64,000 nt of DNA from JAGWRA01 sp963711505 (GCA_963711505.1 CAVQEJ010000001.1:248001-312000), one strand, 5' to 3'. Numbered from the stretch's first letter, positions 8,150 through 18,120 are shown. Numbers and translations are program-made. Notes: generated from the sequence alone by a model not told the origin.

Positions 8150-9373
8150 ATGCGGCTGTTCGATCGCTCCGATGCCGTCCTGCTCGTCGGGCTGGCGGTC
8201 GCCCTCGTCGTGGCGATCGCGCGGCCGCTGGTCCAGGTGCTGGATCTCGCCCGTCAGTCCGAGGCCACCTCCGGCCTGGCGCTCGTGCCGGCGCTGGTGA
8301 TCCTCGCCGTCGCCCTGCTGCTGCAGCAGCAGGGCAAGCGGCAGTTCATGAAGGCTCAGGTCGCGGCCTCGGCGCGGGAGGCGCGCCTCGCCCAGGAGCG
8401 GGCCGCCGAGCTCGAGGAACTCGTCACCTTCGCCCGCTCGCTGGCGCGCGCGCTCGACCTCGGCGCCGTGCGCGACGCCGTTCTGCAGCACCTCGACCGG
8501 CTGGCCGCGACCGATCGGGTCTGGGTGGTCATCCGGCAGCGCGGTGCCTGGCACACGCTGGTCGGCCCGGCCGACGAAGCGACCACCGAGCTCGACCGCC
8601 GCCGCACCGATCTCGCCGATCGCGTGCTGGCGGCCGCGGCGCAGCCGGGCCGGGCGGCGGACGCCATCGAGCTCGACGGCGAGCTCTGCCTGCCGATGGT
8701 GTCGGGCGGCGCGCCGATCGGTGTCCTGGGCGTGGCGCCGGCCCGCGAGGCCGAACCGCGGCGCCGGCTGCTGACCACCGCGGCGGCGCTGCTGGCGATC
8801 TCGATCAGGAACGCCGAGCTCTTCGGGGAGGTGCGCGAGCAGAGCCTGCGCGACGGACTGACGGGCTGCTTCAACCGCGCGCACGCCCTCGAGGTGATCG
8901 ACGCGGAGCTGCGCCGCGCCCGCCGGGGACCACGACCGTTGTCGATCATCATGTTCGATCTCGATCGCTTCAAGGAGGTCAACGATCGCCACGGTCATCT
9001 CTGCGGCGACAGCGTCCTGGCCTCGGTCGGCCGCCTGATGCGCGACGTGCTGCGCGGCAGCGATCTGAAGTGCCGGTACGGCGGTGACGAGTTCCTCGTG
9101 CTGCTCCCGGAGACGCCCCTCGAAGGCGCGCGGCGCGTGGCCGAGGGGCTGCGGCGCGATCTGGCAGCGCTCGCCTGCACGTGGAAGGGCGACACCATTG
9201 CCGTCACGGGCAGCTTCGGGCTGGCGCTGGCGCGGCCCGGCGAGGTCGACGCCGACGAGCTCATCGCGCGTGCCGACAAGGCGCTCTACCGCGCCAAGAG
9301 CACCGGGCGCGACTGCGTACGCCTGGCCGATCCCGCCGCCGAAGCCGGCGAAGGCGAGCCCCCGACGATCTGA
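8150..9373 (+). CDS. membrane-anchored diguanylate cyclase (GGDEF)
   Basis: A 407-residue enzyme making cyclic di-GMP from GTP. Two N-terminal membrane helices (about 9-30 and 42-59) are followed by a coiled coil (about 65-95) and a GAF-like sensor region (about 95-222). The GGDEF domain (about 232-395) has DGLTGCFNR, FDLDRFKEVNDRHGHLCGD, the intact active site YGGDEF (GGDEF at 311-315) and ADKALYRAK. The product-inhibition I-site RGSD (302-305) lies five residues before the active site, so feedback control is expected. There is no EAL domain. The start lacks a strong ribosome-binding site; no better start is visible. Confidence 0.93.
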   Translation: MRLFDRSDAVLLVGLAVALVVAIARPLVQVLDLARQSEATSGLALVPALVILAVALLLQQQGKRQFMKAQVAASAREARLAQERAAELEELVTFARSLARALDLGAVRDAVLQHLDRLAATDRVWVVIRQRGAWHTLVGPADEATTELDRRRTDLADRVLAAAAQPGRAADAIELDGELCLPMVSGGAPIGVLGVAPAREAEPRRRLLTTAAALLAISIRNAELFGEVREQSLRDGLTGCFNRAHALEVIDAELRRARRGPRPLSIIMFDLDRFKEVNDRHGHLCGDSVLASVGRLMRDVLRGSDLKCRYGGDEFLVLLPETPLEGARRVAEGLRRDLAALACTWKGDTIAVTGSFGLALARPGEVDADELIARADKALYRAKSTGRDCVRLADPAAEAGEGEPPTI

Positions 9374-9462
9374 TCGGTCGCGGGCACACGGCTCAGCTTC
9401 TCTCTCCTGTTACACTGGCACCAGTCCGTGCCTGAATCCGTCCTGTTCCCACGAGCGTCTCG

Positions 9463-10482
9463 GTGATCTCGTCCGTGCGTCAGTCGCGTCTGGCCTGGAT
9501 CGCGTGGGTGGCCGTGTGCCTGATCTGGGGAACCACCTACCTCGGCATGCGCGTCGCGCTCGATACGATGCCGCCGCTGCTGCTCGGAGGCCTGCGCTGG
9601 ACCGCGGCCGGCGCGCTGCTGGCGGCCGTGCTGGTCGCCCGCGGCGAGCGGCTGCCGCCGCCATCGACCTGGCCGCGCTTCGCCCTGTTCGGATTCCTGT
9701 TGCTCGGGCTCGGCAACGGCGGCGTGGTGGTGGGCGAGCAGTGGGTGTCGAGCGGATTGACGGCGGTCACGATCGCGACGACGCCCTTCTGGATGGTCGG
9801 CTTCGAGGCGCTCGTGCCCGGCGGCGAGAAGTGGACGACGGGCAAGGCCTTGGGCCTGACCGTCGGCTTCGGCGGCATTCTGCTGCTGGTCTGGCCCGGG
9901 CTGAGCCCGAGCCATCCCGTCGATCGCGACTTCCTGCTCGGCATCCTCTCCATTCAGATCGCCTGTGTCGGCTGGGCGATCGGCACGGCCTGGCGGCGGC
10001 GCGAGCCCCACGGGCAGAGCGTGGCGATGGCCGCGGCCTTCGAGATGCTGACCGGCGGACTCATCCTGATCCTCGGAGGGACGCTCTACGGCGAGTGGGC
10101 GCGGCTGTCGTTCACCTCGACGACGTTCGCCGCGTACCTGTACCTCACGCTCTTCGGGGCGATCGGCGGCTTCGTGGCCTTCTCCTACGCCGCGGAACAT
10201 CTGCCGATGGCGACCGTGTCGCTGTACGCCTACATCAACACGGTCATTGCGGTCGTGCTCGGTGCGCTCGTGCTCGGCGAACCGTTCAGCCGCCGCACGA
10301 TCTACTCGATGGTGGTCATCCTGGCGGGCGTCGCGATCGTCCGGCGTGAGCGGCCGGCGACCGCGCGTGCCGTCGTCGTGGCCGACCTCGGCGCCACGCT
10401 GGCCACGCGCGACAAGCGACGCCGGTGGGGCACCCGCTGGCGGGAGATGATGCGGCGTGAGAGGCAGAGGGCGGAAGTGTGA
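9463..10482 (+). CDS. EamA/DMT-superfamily transporter
   Basis: A 339-residue, 10-helix membrane protein of the RhaT/EamA drug-metabolite family. Two repeats are visible: AWVAVCLIWGTTYLGMR (about 11-27) starts the first, and FLLGILSIQIACVGWAIGTA (about 158-177) the second. The end helix carries YAYINTVIAVVLGALVLGE (about 253-271), the typical family motif. The C-terminal 40 residues are basic and cytoplasmic. The likely role is export of amino acids or metabolites; the substrate cannot be read. It starts with GTG (9463). Confidence 0.88.
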   Translation: MISSVRQSRLAWIAWVAVCLIWGTTYLGMRVALDTMPPLLLGGLRWTAAGALLAAVLVARGERLPPPSTWPRFALFGFLLLGLGNGGVVVGEQWVSSGLTAVTIATTPFWMVGFEALVPGGEKWTTGKALGLTVGFGGILLLVWPGLSPSHPVDRDFLLGILSIQIACVGWAIGTAWRRREPHGQSVAMAAAFEMLTGGLILILGGTLYGEWARLSFTSTTFAAYLYLTLFGAIGGFVAFSYAAEHLPMATVSLYAYINTVIAVVLGALVLGEPFSRRTIYSMVVILAGVAIVRRERPATARAVVVADLGATLATRDKRRRWGTRWREMMRRERQRAEV

Positions 10483-10494
10483 CGAAGCGGAGAG

Positions 10495-10540
10495 CCAGGG
10501 ACGAGGAGCACGGGACACGGTGTAAGGGACAGGAGATGGT
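10495..10540. repeat. heptad-word element (GGGACA class)
   Basis: Words AGGGACG, AGGAGCA, CGGGACA, CGGTGTA, AGGGACA follow each other between the transporter stop and the YhaM-like start. Confidence 0.45.
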
Positions 10541-10559
10541 TTATGATGAGTGACATCCC

Positions 10560-11537
10560 ATGCGAACTGACTACCTCCCCATGACACAGCTGCCCTCGGT
10601 CTCCGGTATCCGCGAAGACTCCAACGGGTGGGGATTCTTCCTCTGCGCCCACAAGGACGTCCGCACGGGCCGCAACGGCGAGTTCATCACGCTGACGCTG
10701 CAGGACAACACCGGGCAGATCACGGCACGCCTGTTCGAGGACGTCGATCGCTACAAGGACGAGTTCAGCGCTGGCGACTTCGTGAAGGTGCAGGGGCGCG
10801 CGAACCTCTACCAGGGCCGCCTCCAGTTCATCGTCGAGCGGGTCCGGCGCGTGAATCCGGATCAGGATCGGAAGGAAGGGTTCAACGAGGAGCTGTGCAT
10901 CCCGTCCTCGTCACGCAGCATCGAGGAGATGTGGAGCGAGCTGCAGGCGGTGATCGGGCAGGTGCAGAACCGGTTCGTGCGCGAGCTGCTCGAGCGGATG
11001 ATCGCGCAGAACGAGGAGCGGCTCCGGATCTGGCCGGCGGCCGTGACGGTGCACCACGCCTACCGCGGCGGGTTTCTCGAACACGTGCTGAAGATTGCCG
11101 AGGTCGGCCGGCTGCTCGCGGAGAAGTACGAGGCGAACGCCGACCTGGTCGTAGCCGGCGCGATCCTGCACGACATCGGCAAGCTGCAGGAACTGGAGTA
11201 CGAGACGTCGGCCCGCTACTCGCGCGAGGGGAACCTGATCGGCCACATCACGCTCGGCGCGATGGCCGTCCGGGACGCGGCCCGGGCCATCCCGGAGTTC
11301 CCGGCCTCCCTCCTCACGCAGATCGAGCACCTGATCGTGTCGCACCACGGATCGAAGGAGTTCGGATCGCCCGTGGAGCCGATGACCCTCGAGGCGTTCA
11401 TCCTGTCGATGGCGGACGATCTGGACGCGAAGATCAATCAGATCCGCCGGGCCGTGCGCGATGACGGCTCCGACAGCGAGTTCACCGGGTACCACCCGCG
11501 GCTCGGGCGGGTGCTGTGGAAGGGCACCGAGGAGTGA
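10560..11537 (+). CDS. YhaM-like 3'-5' exoribonuclease (OB-fold plus HD domain)
   Basis: A 325-residue protein with an N-terminal OB nucleic-acid-binding fold (about 15-100: FITLTLQDNTGQITARLFED, VKVQGRANLYQGRLQF) and a C-terminal HD phosphohydrolase domain. In the HD domain the metal ligands are visible as HHAYRGGFLEH (165-175), ILHDIGK (HD at 204-205), HHG and a late ADDLDAKI. This pairing is that of YhaM/CBF1 exoribonucleases, which trim RNA or DNA 3' ends. The length matches the family (about 310-330). The ATG at 10560 is taken; one at 10581 is also possible and neither has a clear ribosome-binding site. Confidence 0.88.
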   Translation: MRTDYLPMTQLPSVSGIREDSNGWGFFLCAHKDVRTGRNGEFITLTLQDNTGQITARLFEDVDRYKDEFSAGDFVKVQGRANLYQGRLQFIVERVRRVNPDQDRKEGFNEELCIPSSSRSIEEMWSELQAVIGQVQNRFVRELLERMIAQNEERLRIWPAAVTVHHAYRGGFLEHVLKIAEVGRLLAEKYEANADLVVAGAILHDIGKLQELEYETSARYSREGNLIGHITLGAMAVRDAARAIPEFPASLLTQIEHLIVSHHGSKEFGSPVEPMTLEAFILSMADDLDAKINQIRRAVRDDGSDSEFTGYHPRLGRVLWKGTEE

Positions 11538-11555
11538 AAGGCGCCTGACGCAGCC

Positions 11556-11592
11556 GGCGGCGGCCTACGGGCTCCAGGCTACCGTCAGGCCG
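11556..11592. repeat. heptad-word element between convergent genes
   Basis: GGCCTAC, GGGCTCC, AGGCTAC, CGTCAGGCC run from the YhaM-like stop to the FabZ-like stop. Single arm. Confidence 0.35.
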
Positions 11593-12058
11593 TCTCCCCA
11601 CCCATCTTGCTTCCGCGGGGACCCAGCGCAAAGGTCATGGTCCCTTCGGCGACGATGTTGCCGTCGACCCGGGCCACGCCGCGCAACAGTCCCATCCGGC
11701 TCCGCAGCCGCAGCACCGTCGCCTCGATGACGACCACATCGCCGGGGTGCACGGGGCGGCGGTACCGCACCTTCTCGATCCCCATGAAGAAGATCAGCTT
11801 CTCCCGGTTCTCGGGCTTGGAGAGGATCATGATCGCCCCGACCTGCGCCACCGCCTCGGTGAGGATCGTCGGCGGGAGCACGGGCGGGCCGTCCTGCACG
11901 GGCGACAGGTAGCGCTCGTTGAGCGAGACGTTCTTGATGCCGACGATCCGCTTGTCGAGCTCGAGCTCGGTGATGCGGTCGACGAGCAGGAACGGATACC
12001 GGTGCGGCAGGATCCGTTCGATCGCGGCGTAATCCAGTGGAAGCGTCAGAGAATCCAT
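11585..12058 (-). CDS. FabZ-like hot-dog hydroxyacyl-ACP dehydratase homologue
   Basis: A 157-residue hot-dog-fold protein. The N-terminus (IERILPHRYPFLLVDRITEL) carries the FabZ substrate and active-site His segment. ILTEAVAQVGAIM carries the catalytic Glu of the family, and KVRYRRPVHPGDVVVIEATV the central strand. The usual GHFPG-x-P-MPG loop is replaced by SPVQDGPPVLPPT, so activity on the normal fatty-acid substrates is not assured. The ATG at 12058 starts eight bases after where ggt should stop. As written, the upstream ggt frame runs into this gene without a stop, which I attribute to a lost base near 12085. Probably co-transcribed with ggt. Confidence 0.8.
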   Translation of the reverse strand: MDSLTLPLDYAAIERILPHRYPFLLVDRITELELDKRIVGIKNVSLNERYLSPVQDGPPVLPPTILTEAVAQVGAIMILSKPENREKLIFFMGIEKVRYRRPVHPGDVVVIEATVLRLRSRMGLLRGVARVDGNIVAEGTMTFALGPRGSKMGGETA

Positions 12059-12065
12059 ACGTGTC

Positions 12066-13789
12066 TCAGTACCCGCAGGCTTGCCCCCGCCGCGCGGGTC
12101 GGAGGCGCCGTACAACATCCCGGTCCGGGTATCGATCATAACCGCTTCCACGTCTCCCATGTCACCCTGCGCCTTCACCTGGTAGCCCAGGCCCTCCAGG
12201 GCGCTCACCACGTCGGGCGGGAAGCCCTTGCGCTCGATGCGGATGTAGTCCGGCAGCCACTGATCGTGGAAGCGGGGCGCGTCGACGGCCTGCTGGATGT
12301 TCATGCCGTGATCGATGACGTTCATGATCACCTGCAGGACCTCGGTGATGATGCGCGACCCGCCCGGGCTGCCGACCACCAGGAACACCTTGCCGTTCTT
12401 CGTGACGATGGTCGGCGACATCGAGCTGAGCATCCGCTTGCCCGGCGCAATCGAGTTCGCCACGCCGCCGATCAGGCCGAACATGTTCGGCGATCCCGGC
12501 TTGGCGCTGAAGTCGTCCATCTCGTTGTTCAGCAGGAAGCCCGCCCCGGCCACGACCTCGCCGTTCCCGTATCCCCCGTTCAGCGTCGTCGTCGTGGAGA
12601 CGGCGCTGCCGTCCGGCGCCACGACCGAGTAGTGCGTCGTCTGCGTCGACTCGTAGAGCGTCGGCTGGCCGGGCTGGATCTCGGTGGCCGGCGTGGCGCG
12701 CGGGCCGATCCCGGCGCGCAGCTTCGCGGCGTACTTCTTCGACTCGAGCCCCGCTTCGGGCACGTGGAAGAACGCGGTGTCGCCGAGCCACTTCGAGCGG
12801 TCGGCGTAGACCCGCTTCTCGGCCTCGGCCATCAGATGGATCGTCTGCGGCGTGTTGAAGCCGTCCTTCGCGATCGGGAAGCCCTCGAGGATGTTCAGCG
12901 CCTCGACGATGGCGATGCCGCCCGAGGACGCCGGGGGCATCGAGACGATGCCGTAGCCGCGGTAGGTGCCCCTGATGGGCTTCCGTTCCACCGGCTTGTA
13001 GGCGGCCAGGTCGGCCTTCGTGATGAGGCCGCCGTGCGCCTTCATCTCGGCGGCAATCTGATCGGCGATGCGACCGTGGTAGAAGGCGTCGGGGCCCTTC
13101 TCGGCAATCAGCCGCAGCGTCGCCGCGAGGTCCTTCTGGACCAGCCGGTCGCCCGTGTCGTACGGCTGCCCGTTCTTCAGGAAGATGGCCGCAGTGGCGG
13201 GCCACTTCTCGAACAGCGACTTCGCGCGGGCCATCGAGGTGGCTTCGTGCTCGTCCAGGATGAAGCCGTGCTCGGCCAGCTCGATCGCCGGCGCCATGAC
13301 CTCGGCGAGCGTCAGCTTGCCGTACTTCCGCTCCGCGTAGGCCAGGCCGGCCACCGAGCCGGGCACGCCGACGGCCAGCGGCCCGACGCGGCTCTGGTCC
13401 GTCGGGTTGCCGCTGGCGTCGAGGTACATGTCGCGCGACGCCTTCCCGGGCGCGACCTCCCGATAGTCGATCGTCGTGTCCCGCCCGTCGGCGAGGTGGA
13501 TCACCATGAAGCCGCCGCCGCCGAGATTGCCGGCGAACGGATGGGTGACGGCCTCGGCGAAGCCGACGGCCACGGCGGCGTCAATCGCGTTGCCGCCCTT
13601 CTTCATGATGTCGACGCCTACCTGCGAGGCGATGGGGGACGAGGTGGCGACCATGCCGTGGCGGCTCGCCACCGGCTGCGCATTGTCGGGCTGCGCGGCC
13701 CGGAGCCCCGGGGCGGTCCACAGGACGGCGGCTGCGACGGCCAGGGTTGCGACGTGGGACGAACGGCCGAGGCGGGCAGTGCGGCTCAT
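12066..13789 (-). CDS. ggt: gamma-glutamyltranspeptidase, secreted
   Basis: A 574-residue exported gamma-glutamyltransferase of the glutathione-degrading family. A signal peptide (about 10-32, LAVAAAVLWTAPGLRAA) is followed by the large subunit with PFAGNLGGGGFMVIH. The autoprocessing and nucleophile Thr is at about 385 (TQTTHYSVVAPDGSAVS). The small subunit has GFLLNNEMDDF and KRMLSSMSPTIV, then GSPGGSRIITEVLQVIMNVI. The start at 13789 is preceded by GGAG. In the given sequence the frame passes DPRGGG and continues into the FabZ-like gene. One added base in AAGCC (to AAGGCC, about 12085) restores the family ending GGGKACGY and a TGA at 12066. A real fusion to a cytosolic enzyme is unlikely. 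Confidence 0.88.
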
Positions 13790-13814
13790 CGATTTCACTC
13801 CAGCATTATCAATT

Positions 13815-13838
13815 GGCGCGGGGCCCCACCCCCACGCC
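13815..13838. terminator. GC-rich palindrome upstream of ggt
   Basis: GGCG-C-GGGG pairs with CCCC-A-CGCC (one mismatch). Relatives with the same centre GGGGCCCC occur at 27597-27620 and 58815-58838. It lies 5' of ggt on the minus strand, so it is not a ggt terminator; the role is unclear. Confidence 0.35.
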
Positions 13839-13911
13839 GTCCTCACCCTCGGCTTCACTAGGCGCGTCTGCGCGAGTACCGCCGCTCCCGTCGGGCGGGT
13901 GGCCGGGCGGC

Positions 13912-13947
13912 CCGAGCGCCCGTGGGCTGTTCCCGGACAGGACCCGC
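13912..13947. repeat. 35-bp dispersed repeat, copy b (inverted)
   Basis: Reverse complement of 6283-6317 with one mismatch. It lies between the divergent ggt and S9 peptidase genes (13790-14141). The rest of that 352-bp gap holds the palindrome at 13815 and presumed promoters, and no gene. Confidence 0.8.
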
Positions 13948-14141
13948 GGCACACACGCTGCTGGCGCGTGGCCCGAGGCTCGTCTGGTCGCGGTCGACTT
14001 CCGGATTTCCAAGTATAATCCGGCTCGCCGCCAGAACCTTGGATCCTGCCAGCCCAGCCGCGCTCATTCGCTGAAACGCGAGGGGGCTGCCGGGCTGGAA
14101 CCCGGCCGCTTTCCGGACCGTCTTCAGCCAAAGGGGGAATC

Positions 14142-16268
14142 ATGCGTCGCCTGCTCACCGCTGCTGCGATGTTTGCACTGACCGCCGCCGTGGCGGCCCC
14201 GGCAATGGCCCAGCCGGCCGGGCCGGCTCGTCACAAGGTCACCGTCGACGACATCATGGGGATGCGAAGCGTCAGCGGGGTGCCTGCGATCGCCCCGGAC
14301 GGTCATGCCGTGCTGTACGCGGTCCGGAAATGGACCGCAGTGCCGGGGGCGAACGGTGGAAACGCCGGTCAGGCGCCGCCGGCTGACAAGGCCGAGCCGA
14401 AGATGGCGGCCCGCACCCACGTCTGGATCGTCAATGCCGACGGGACGGGCGCCCGGCAGTTCACGTTCAGCGACGACAGCGAGACCGATCCGTCGTGGTC
14501 GCCCGACGGCCGGCTGGTGGCCTTCGTCTCGGCGCGTGAGTCCGGCGGCGCCGCAAACGGGCCGGCGCACCCGCAGGTCTGGATCATGCGGGCCGACGGC
14601 GGCGAAGCCTGGCCGCTGACGCACGCCGATCAGGGCGTAATGGCCTACGCCTGGTCGCCCGACAGCCGGCGGATCGCGTTCACCAGCCGGCAGGCGCGTC
14701 CGAAGGTCGAAGAGGCGGACCGGAAGGCCGGCGACGATCCGGAAATTTTCGAGGGCGACTTCCAGCGGACACGACTCTGGCTCATCGACGTGTCAGCGTC
14801 GGGACAGGCCGTGCAGGCCACCGACCTGACGGGCTCGAGCGCCTTCAGCGTGAAGGGCGACCTGAGCTGGGCACCGGACGGGTCGCGGATCGCCTTCTCG
14901 GCGTCTCCCACGCCGATGACGCGCGACAACCGGATGGACGTGTACATCCTGGACGTGGCGTCGAAGACGGCGACGAAGATCACGACGAATCTGGGGCCTG
15001 ACGACTCGGCGGCCTGGTCGCCCGATGGCAGGACGATCGCCTATCTGTCGACGCCGAACGAAGCGGCGCCGAACGGCGACGGGCTGCCGCCGCAGGCGCT
15101 CGGCAACACGCACCTGATGCTGTACGACGTGGCCGCGAAGCAGGCGAAGGACGTCTCGGCCGGCTTCGATGCGTCGCCGGACTCGCCGGTCTGGACGGCC
15201 GACAGCCACCGGCTGCTGTTCACGGTCGGGCGTCGGGCCTGGCAGGAGATGTACGCGTACGACCTCGCCGACGGCCGGTACCACCAGCTCACCACCGGGA
15301 AGGTGATCCGGTTCGGGACGCTGAGCCGCGAGGGCGGCCGGGCGGCGTTCATCATGCAGTCGGCCACGGCGCCGCCCGACGTCTACGACGCCGGCCTCAC
15401 CTTCGCGTCGCCGAGGAAGCTGACGACGGTGAACCCGCAGGCGGCCGCCTTCGAGCTGGGCACGACGAAGGTGATCGCCTGGAAGAGCGCCGACGGCCGC
15501 ACGATCGAAGGCGTGCTGCAGGAGCCGGCCGGCTATCAGACGGGCCACCGGTATCCGCTGCTCGTCGTGGCGCATGGGGGACCGACGGGGGCCTACGAGA
15601 ACACGTACCGCGTCGGCGAGTTCGACGGCGGGCAGCTCTGGGCGGGTGAGGGCTGGGCGGTGCTCTATCCGAACCCGCGCGGCAGCACGAACTACGGCCA
15701 GCAGTTCATGCGCGCGAACATCGGCGACTGGGGCGGCGGCGACTACCACGACATCATGAGCGGCGTCGATGCGCTCGTGTCGCAGGGGATCGCGGATCCC
15801 GCCCGCATGGCCTTCATGGGCTGGAGCTACGGCGGCTACATGACGTGCTGGACGGTGTCGCAGACGACGCGGTTCAAGGCGGCGATGATGGGGGCCGGGC
15901 TGGCCGATCTGGTCAGCATGTACGGGACGACGGACATCCCGAACTACCTGGAGACGTTCTTCCACGGCACGCCGGCCGGCGCGCGCCTGCCGCTCTACCG
16001 CGCGCGGTCGGGGCTGACCGGTGTCGACAAGGTGACGACGCCCCTGCTCATCCTGCAGGGCGGCAGCGACGGGCGCGTGCCGACCAGCCAGTCGATGGAA
16101 TTCTTCCGGGCGCTGAAGGATCGGGGCAAGAAGGTCGAGCTGGTCTACTACCCCCGCGAAGGGCACGGCTTCGTCGAGTATTATCATCTTCGGGATCGGA
16201 TCGAGCGGCTCCACGCGTGGATCACGCGCTACACGCTCGGATCAGGAAAGAAGACCACCGCGCAGTGA
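14142..16268 (+). CDS. S9-family prolyl oligopeptidase, secreted
   Basis: A 708-residue exported serine peptidase. The signal peptide (about 1-24) ends AAPAMAQ. An N-terminal beta-propeller built of PD40/TolB-like blades (about 40-430) has recurring WSPDGRLVAF, WSPDSRRIAF, WAPDGSRIAF and WSPDGRTIAY. The C-terminal alpha/beta-hydrolase carries the triad: Ser562 in GWSYGGYMT, Asp643 in GGSDGRVP, His675 in EGHGF. The layout matches acylaminoacyl-peptidase/dipeptidyl-peptidase relatives that trim oligopeptides in the periplasm. The start at ATG 14142 follows AAAGGGGGAATC. Its stop overlaps the GTG of the next gene (GTGA), so the pair is translationally coupled. Confidence 0.93.
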   Translation: MRRLLTAAAMFALTAAVAAPAMAQPAGPARHKVTVDDIMGMRSVSGVPAIAPDGHAVLYAVRKWTAVPGANGGNAGQAPPADKAEPKMAARTHVWIVNADGTGARQFTFSDDSETDPSWSPDGRLVAFVSARESGGAANGPAHPQVWIMRADGGEAWPLTHADQGVMAYAWSPDSRRIAFTSRQARPKVEEADRKAGDDPEIFEGDFQRTRLWLIDVSASGQAVQATDLTGSSAFSVKGDLSWAPDGSRIAFSASPTPMTRDNRMDVYILDVASKTATKITTNLGPDDSAAWSPDGRTIAYLSTPNEAAPNGDGLPPQALGNTHLMLYDVAAKQAKDVSAGFDASPDSPVWTADSHRLLFTVGRRAWQEMYAYDLADGRYHQLTTGKVIRFGTLSREGGRAAFIMQSATAPPDVYDAGLTFASPRKLTTVNPQAAAFELGTTKVIAWKSADGRTIEGVLQEPAGYQTGHRYPLLVVAHGGPTGAYENTYRVGEFDGGQLWAGEGWAVLYPNPRGSTNYGQQFMRANIGDWGGGDYHDIMSGVDALVSQGIADPARMAFMGWSYGGYMTCWTVSQTTRFKAAMMGAGLADLVSMYGTTDIPNYLETFFHGTPAGARLPLYRARSGLTGVDKVTTPLLILQGGSDGRVPTSQSMEFFRALKDRGKKVELVYYPREGHGFVEYYHLRDRIERLHAWITRYTLGSGKKTTAQ

Positions 16269-18077
16269 GTGACAAGCCCACCCCGCCCTCTGGAACCGGC
16301 GTCCGTCCGGCGCCCGCCCGTCCCGCCAGCACGGCGACCGAGCACGAGCTGGTCGCCACGCTGTTCGCCCTGGGCCGCGAGGTCACCTCGGTTCTCGACC
16401 ACAGCGAGCTGCTGCAGAAGATTCCGCAGCTCATCGCGCGCCTGACGCCGTTCCAGGCGTTCGCCGTCTACCTGCTCGACGAGAGCCAGACCGCCCTGCG
16501 CGTCGCCTACTCGGAGGGCTATCCCGGCGATGTGGCGAAGACGCTGCGGCTGAAGGTCGGCGAGGGGCTGGTGGGCGCCGCCGTCGCCGAAGGGCGGCCG
16601 ATCCTCGTGAACGACGTGCGCGACGACCCGCGCTACGTCGAAGCCGTGCCGGGATCGGCGGCCGAGCTGGTCGTGCCGCTGCGCCGCAAAGGGCGCGTCA
16701 TCGGCGCGTTGAACCTGCTGAGCGCCGTGCCCGGTCAGTTCACGATCGTCGACGAGGCGATCCTGCGGCAGTTCGGCGCGCACGTCGCGGTGGCGCTCGA
16801 GAACGCGAAGCTGTTCGAGCAGCAGAAGCGGCACGTCGCGACGCTGGAGGTGCTGGCGGAGATCAGCCGCGAGATTGCCTCGATCCTCGACCTCGACGAG
16901 GTGCTGGCGCAGATCGCCAAGCTCACCCGCCGGATCATCGACTACCGGACCCTCGGCATCCTGCTGCTCAACGAGGAACGCGGCGAGCTGGAGATGAAGC
17001 TGGCCGTGCGGTACGGCGATCGGGTCGACATCCCGCGCGTGAAGGTCGGACAGGGCATCGTCGGCAACGCGGCGCTGCACCGCGAGATCCTCAACGTCCC
17101 CGACGTCTCGCAGGACCCGCGCTACCTGAAGATCGTGGGCGATGCCCGATCGGAGCTGGCGATTCCGATGCTGCTGAAGGACCGCTGTATCGGGGTGTTC
17201 GATCTGGAGAGCCCCGAGCTCGACGCCTTCAGCCAGGCCGACGTGGAGATCCTGACGCTGCTGGCGAACCAGGCGGCCGTGGCCATCGAGAACGCGCGGC
17301 TGTACGAGACCATCCGGGCGAACGAGGTGCGCCTCGAGAACGAGCTGCGGTTCGCGCAGCGCGTGCAGGCGGCCTTCCTGCCGGCCGGCCCGCCGAAGCG
17401 GATGAAGGGGGTCGAATCTCGCGGCCCGGTTCACGCCGGCTCGGGAGCTGGGAGGCGACCTCTACGACTTCCTGTCGCCCGACGCGAACAGCCTGGTCGT
17501 GGCGGTGGGCGACGTGTCGGGCAAGGGCGTGCCGGCGGCGCTGTACGGCGCCTTCGCCGGCGAGCTCCTCCGCTCGCGCACGTTCCGCCGGCGGTACGCC
17601 CCGGAGCAGTTCACGGCGGCCGGCATCCTGGCGTCGATGAACACCATCCTCCACGAGCGCCAGCTCGAGGAGTACTACTGCACCCTGTGCTACGCCATCT
17701 TCGACTTCAAGCGCCGGTCGGTGGTGATGGCCAATTCGGGGCTGCCCTACCCGATCCGGTGCGCGGGCGAGACGTGCGAGCAGGTCGAGATGCCGGGCGT
17801 GCCGCTCGGCGCGTTCGCCGGATCGACCTACGACGAAGTGTCGTTCGACCTGTCGCCGGGTGACGTCTTCGTGTTCTGCTCGGACGGCGTGTCCGAGGCG
17901 TTCGATGCCATGGAGCGGGAGTTCGGGTCGGCGAGACTGCTGGCGGTGGTGCGCGAGCATCGCGATCGGCCGGCGCGCGAGATCGTCGATGCCATCGTTG
18001 GCGCCGTCGAGGATTTCCGGGGCGACACGCCGCCCAACGACGACATGACGGTGGTCGTGCTCAAGGTGACCTCGTAG
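16265..18077 (+). CDS. GAF-GAF-SpoIIE (PP2C-type) phosphatase; one apparent +1 break
   Basis: 603 residues after correction. Two tandem GAF sensor domains (about 30-185 and 195-365; FAVYLLDESQTALRVAYSEG and LGILLLNEERGELEMKLAVR) are joined to a SpoIIE-type Ser/Thr phosphatase. The metal-site motifs GGDLYDF, VGDVSGKGVPAALYGA, FCSDGVSEAF and NDDMTVVVLKV are all present. Such proteins dephosphorylate anti-sigma-factor antagonists (RsbU-like partner switching). The given sequence is out of frame between KRMKGVE and FTPARELGGD. Removing one A at about 17411-17415 gives KGVDLAARFTPARELGGD. It starts at GTG 16265, overlapping the peptidase stop. Confidence 0.88.
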
Positions 18078-18120
18078 GTGCGACCCCGCAGGCCGTAGGC
18101 TCCAGGCGGTGAGCGGTCGA
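18077..18120. repeat. heptad-word element after the SpoIIE gene
   Basis: CAGGCCG, TAGGCTC, CAGGCGG, TGAGCGG directly follow the stop. Confidence 0.4.
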
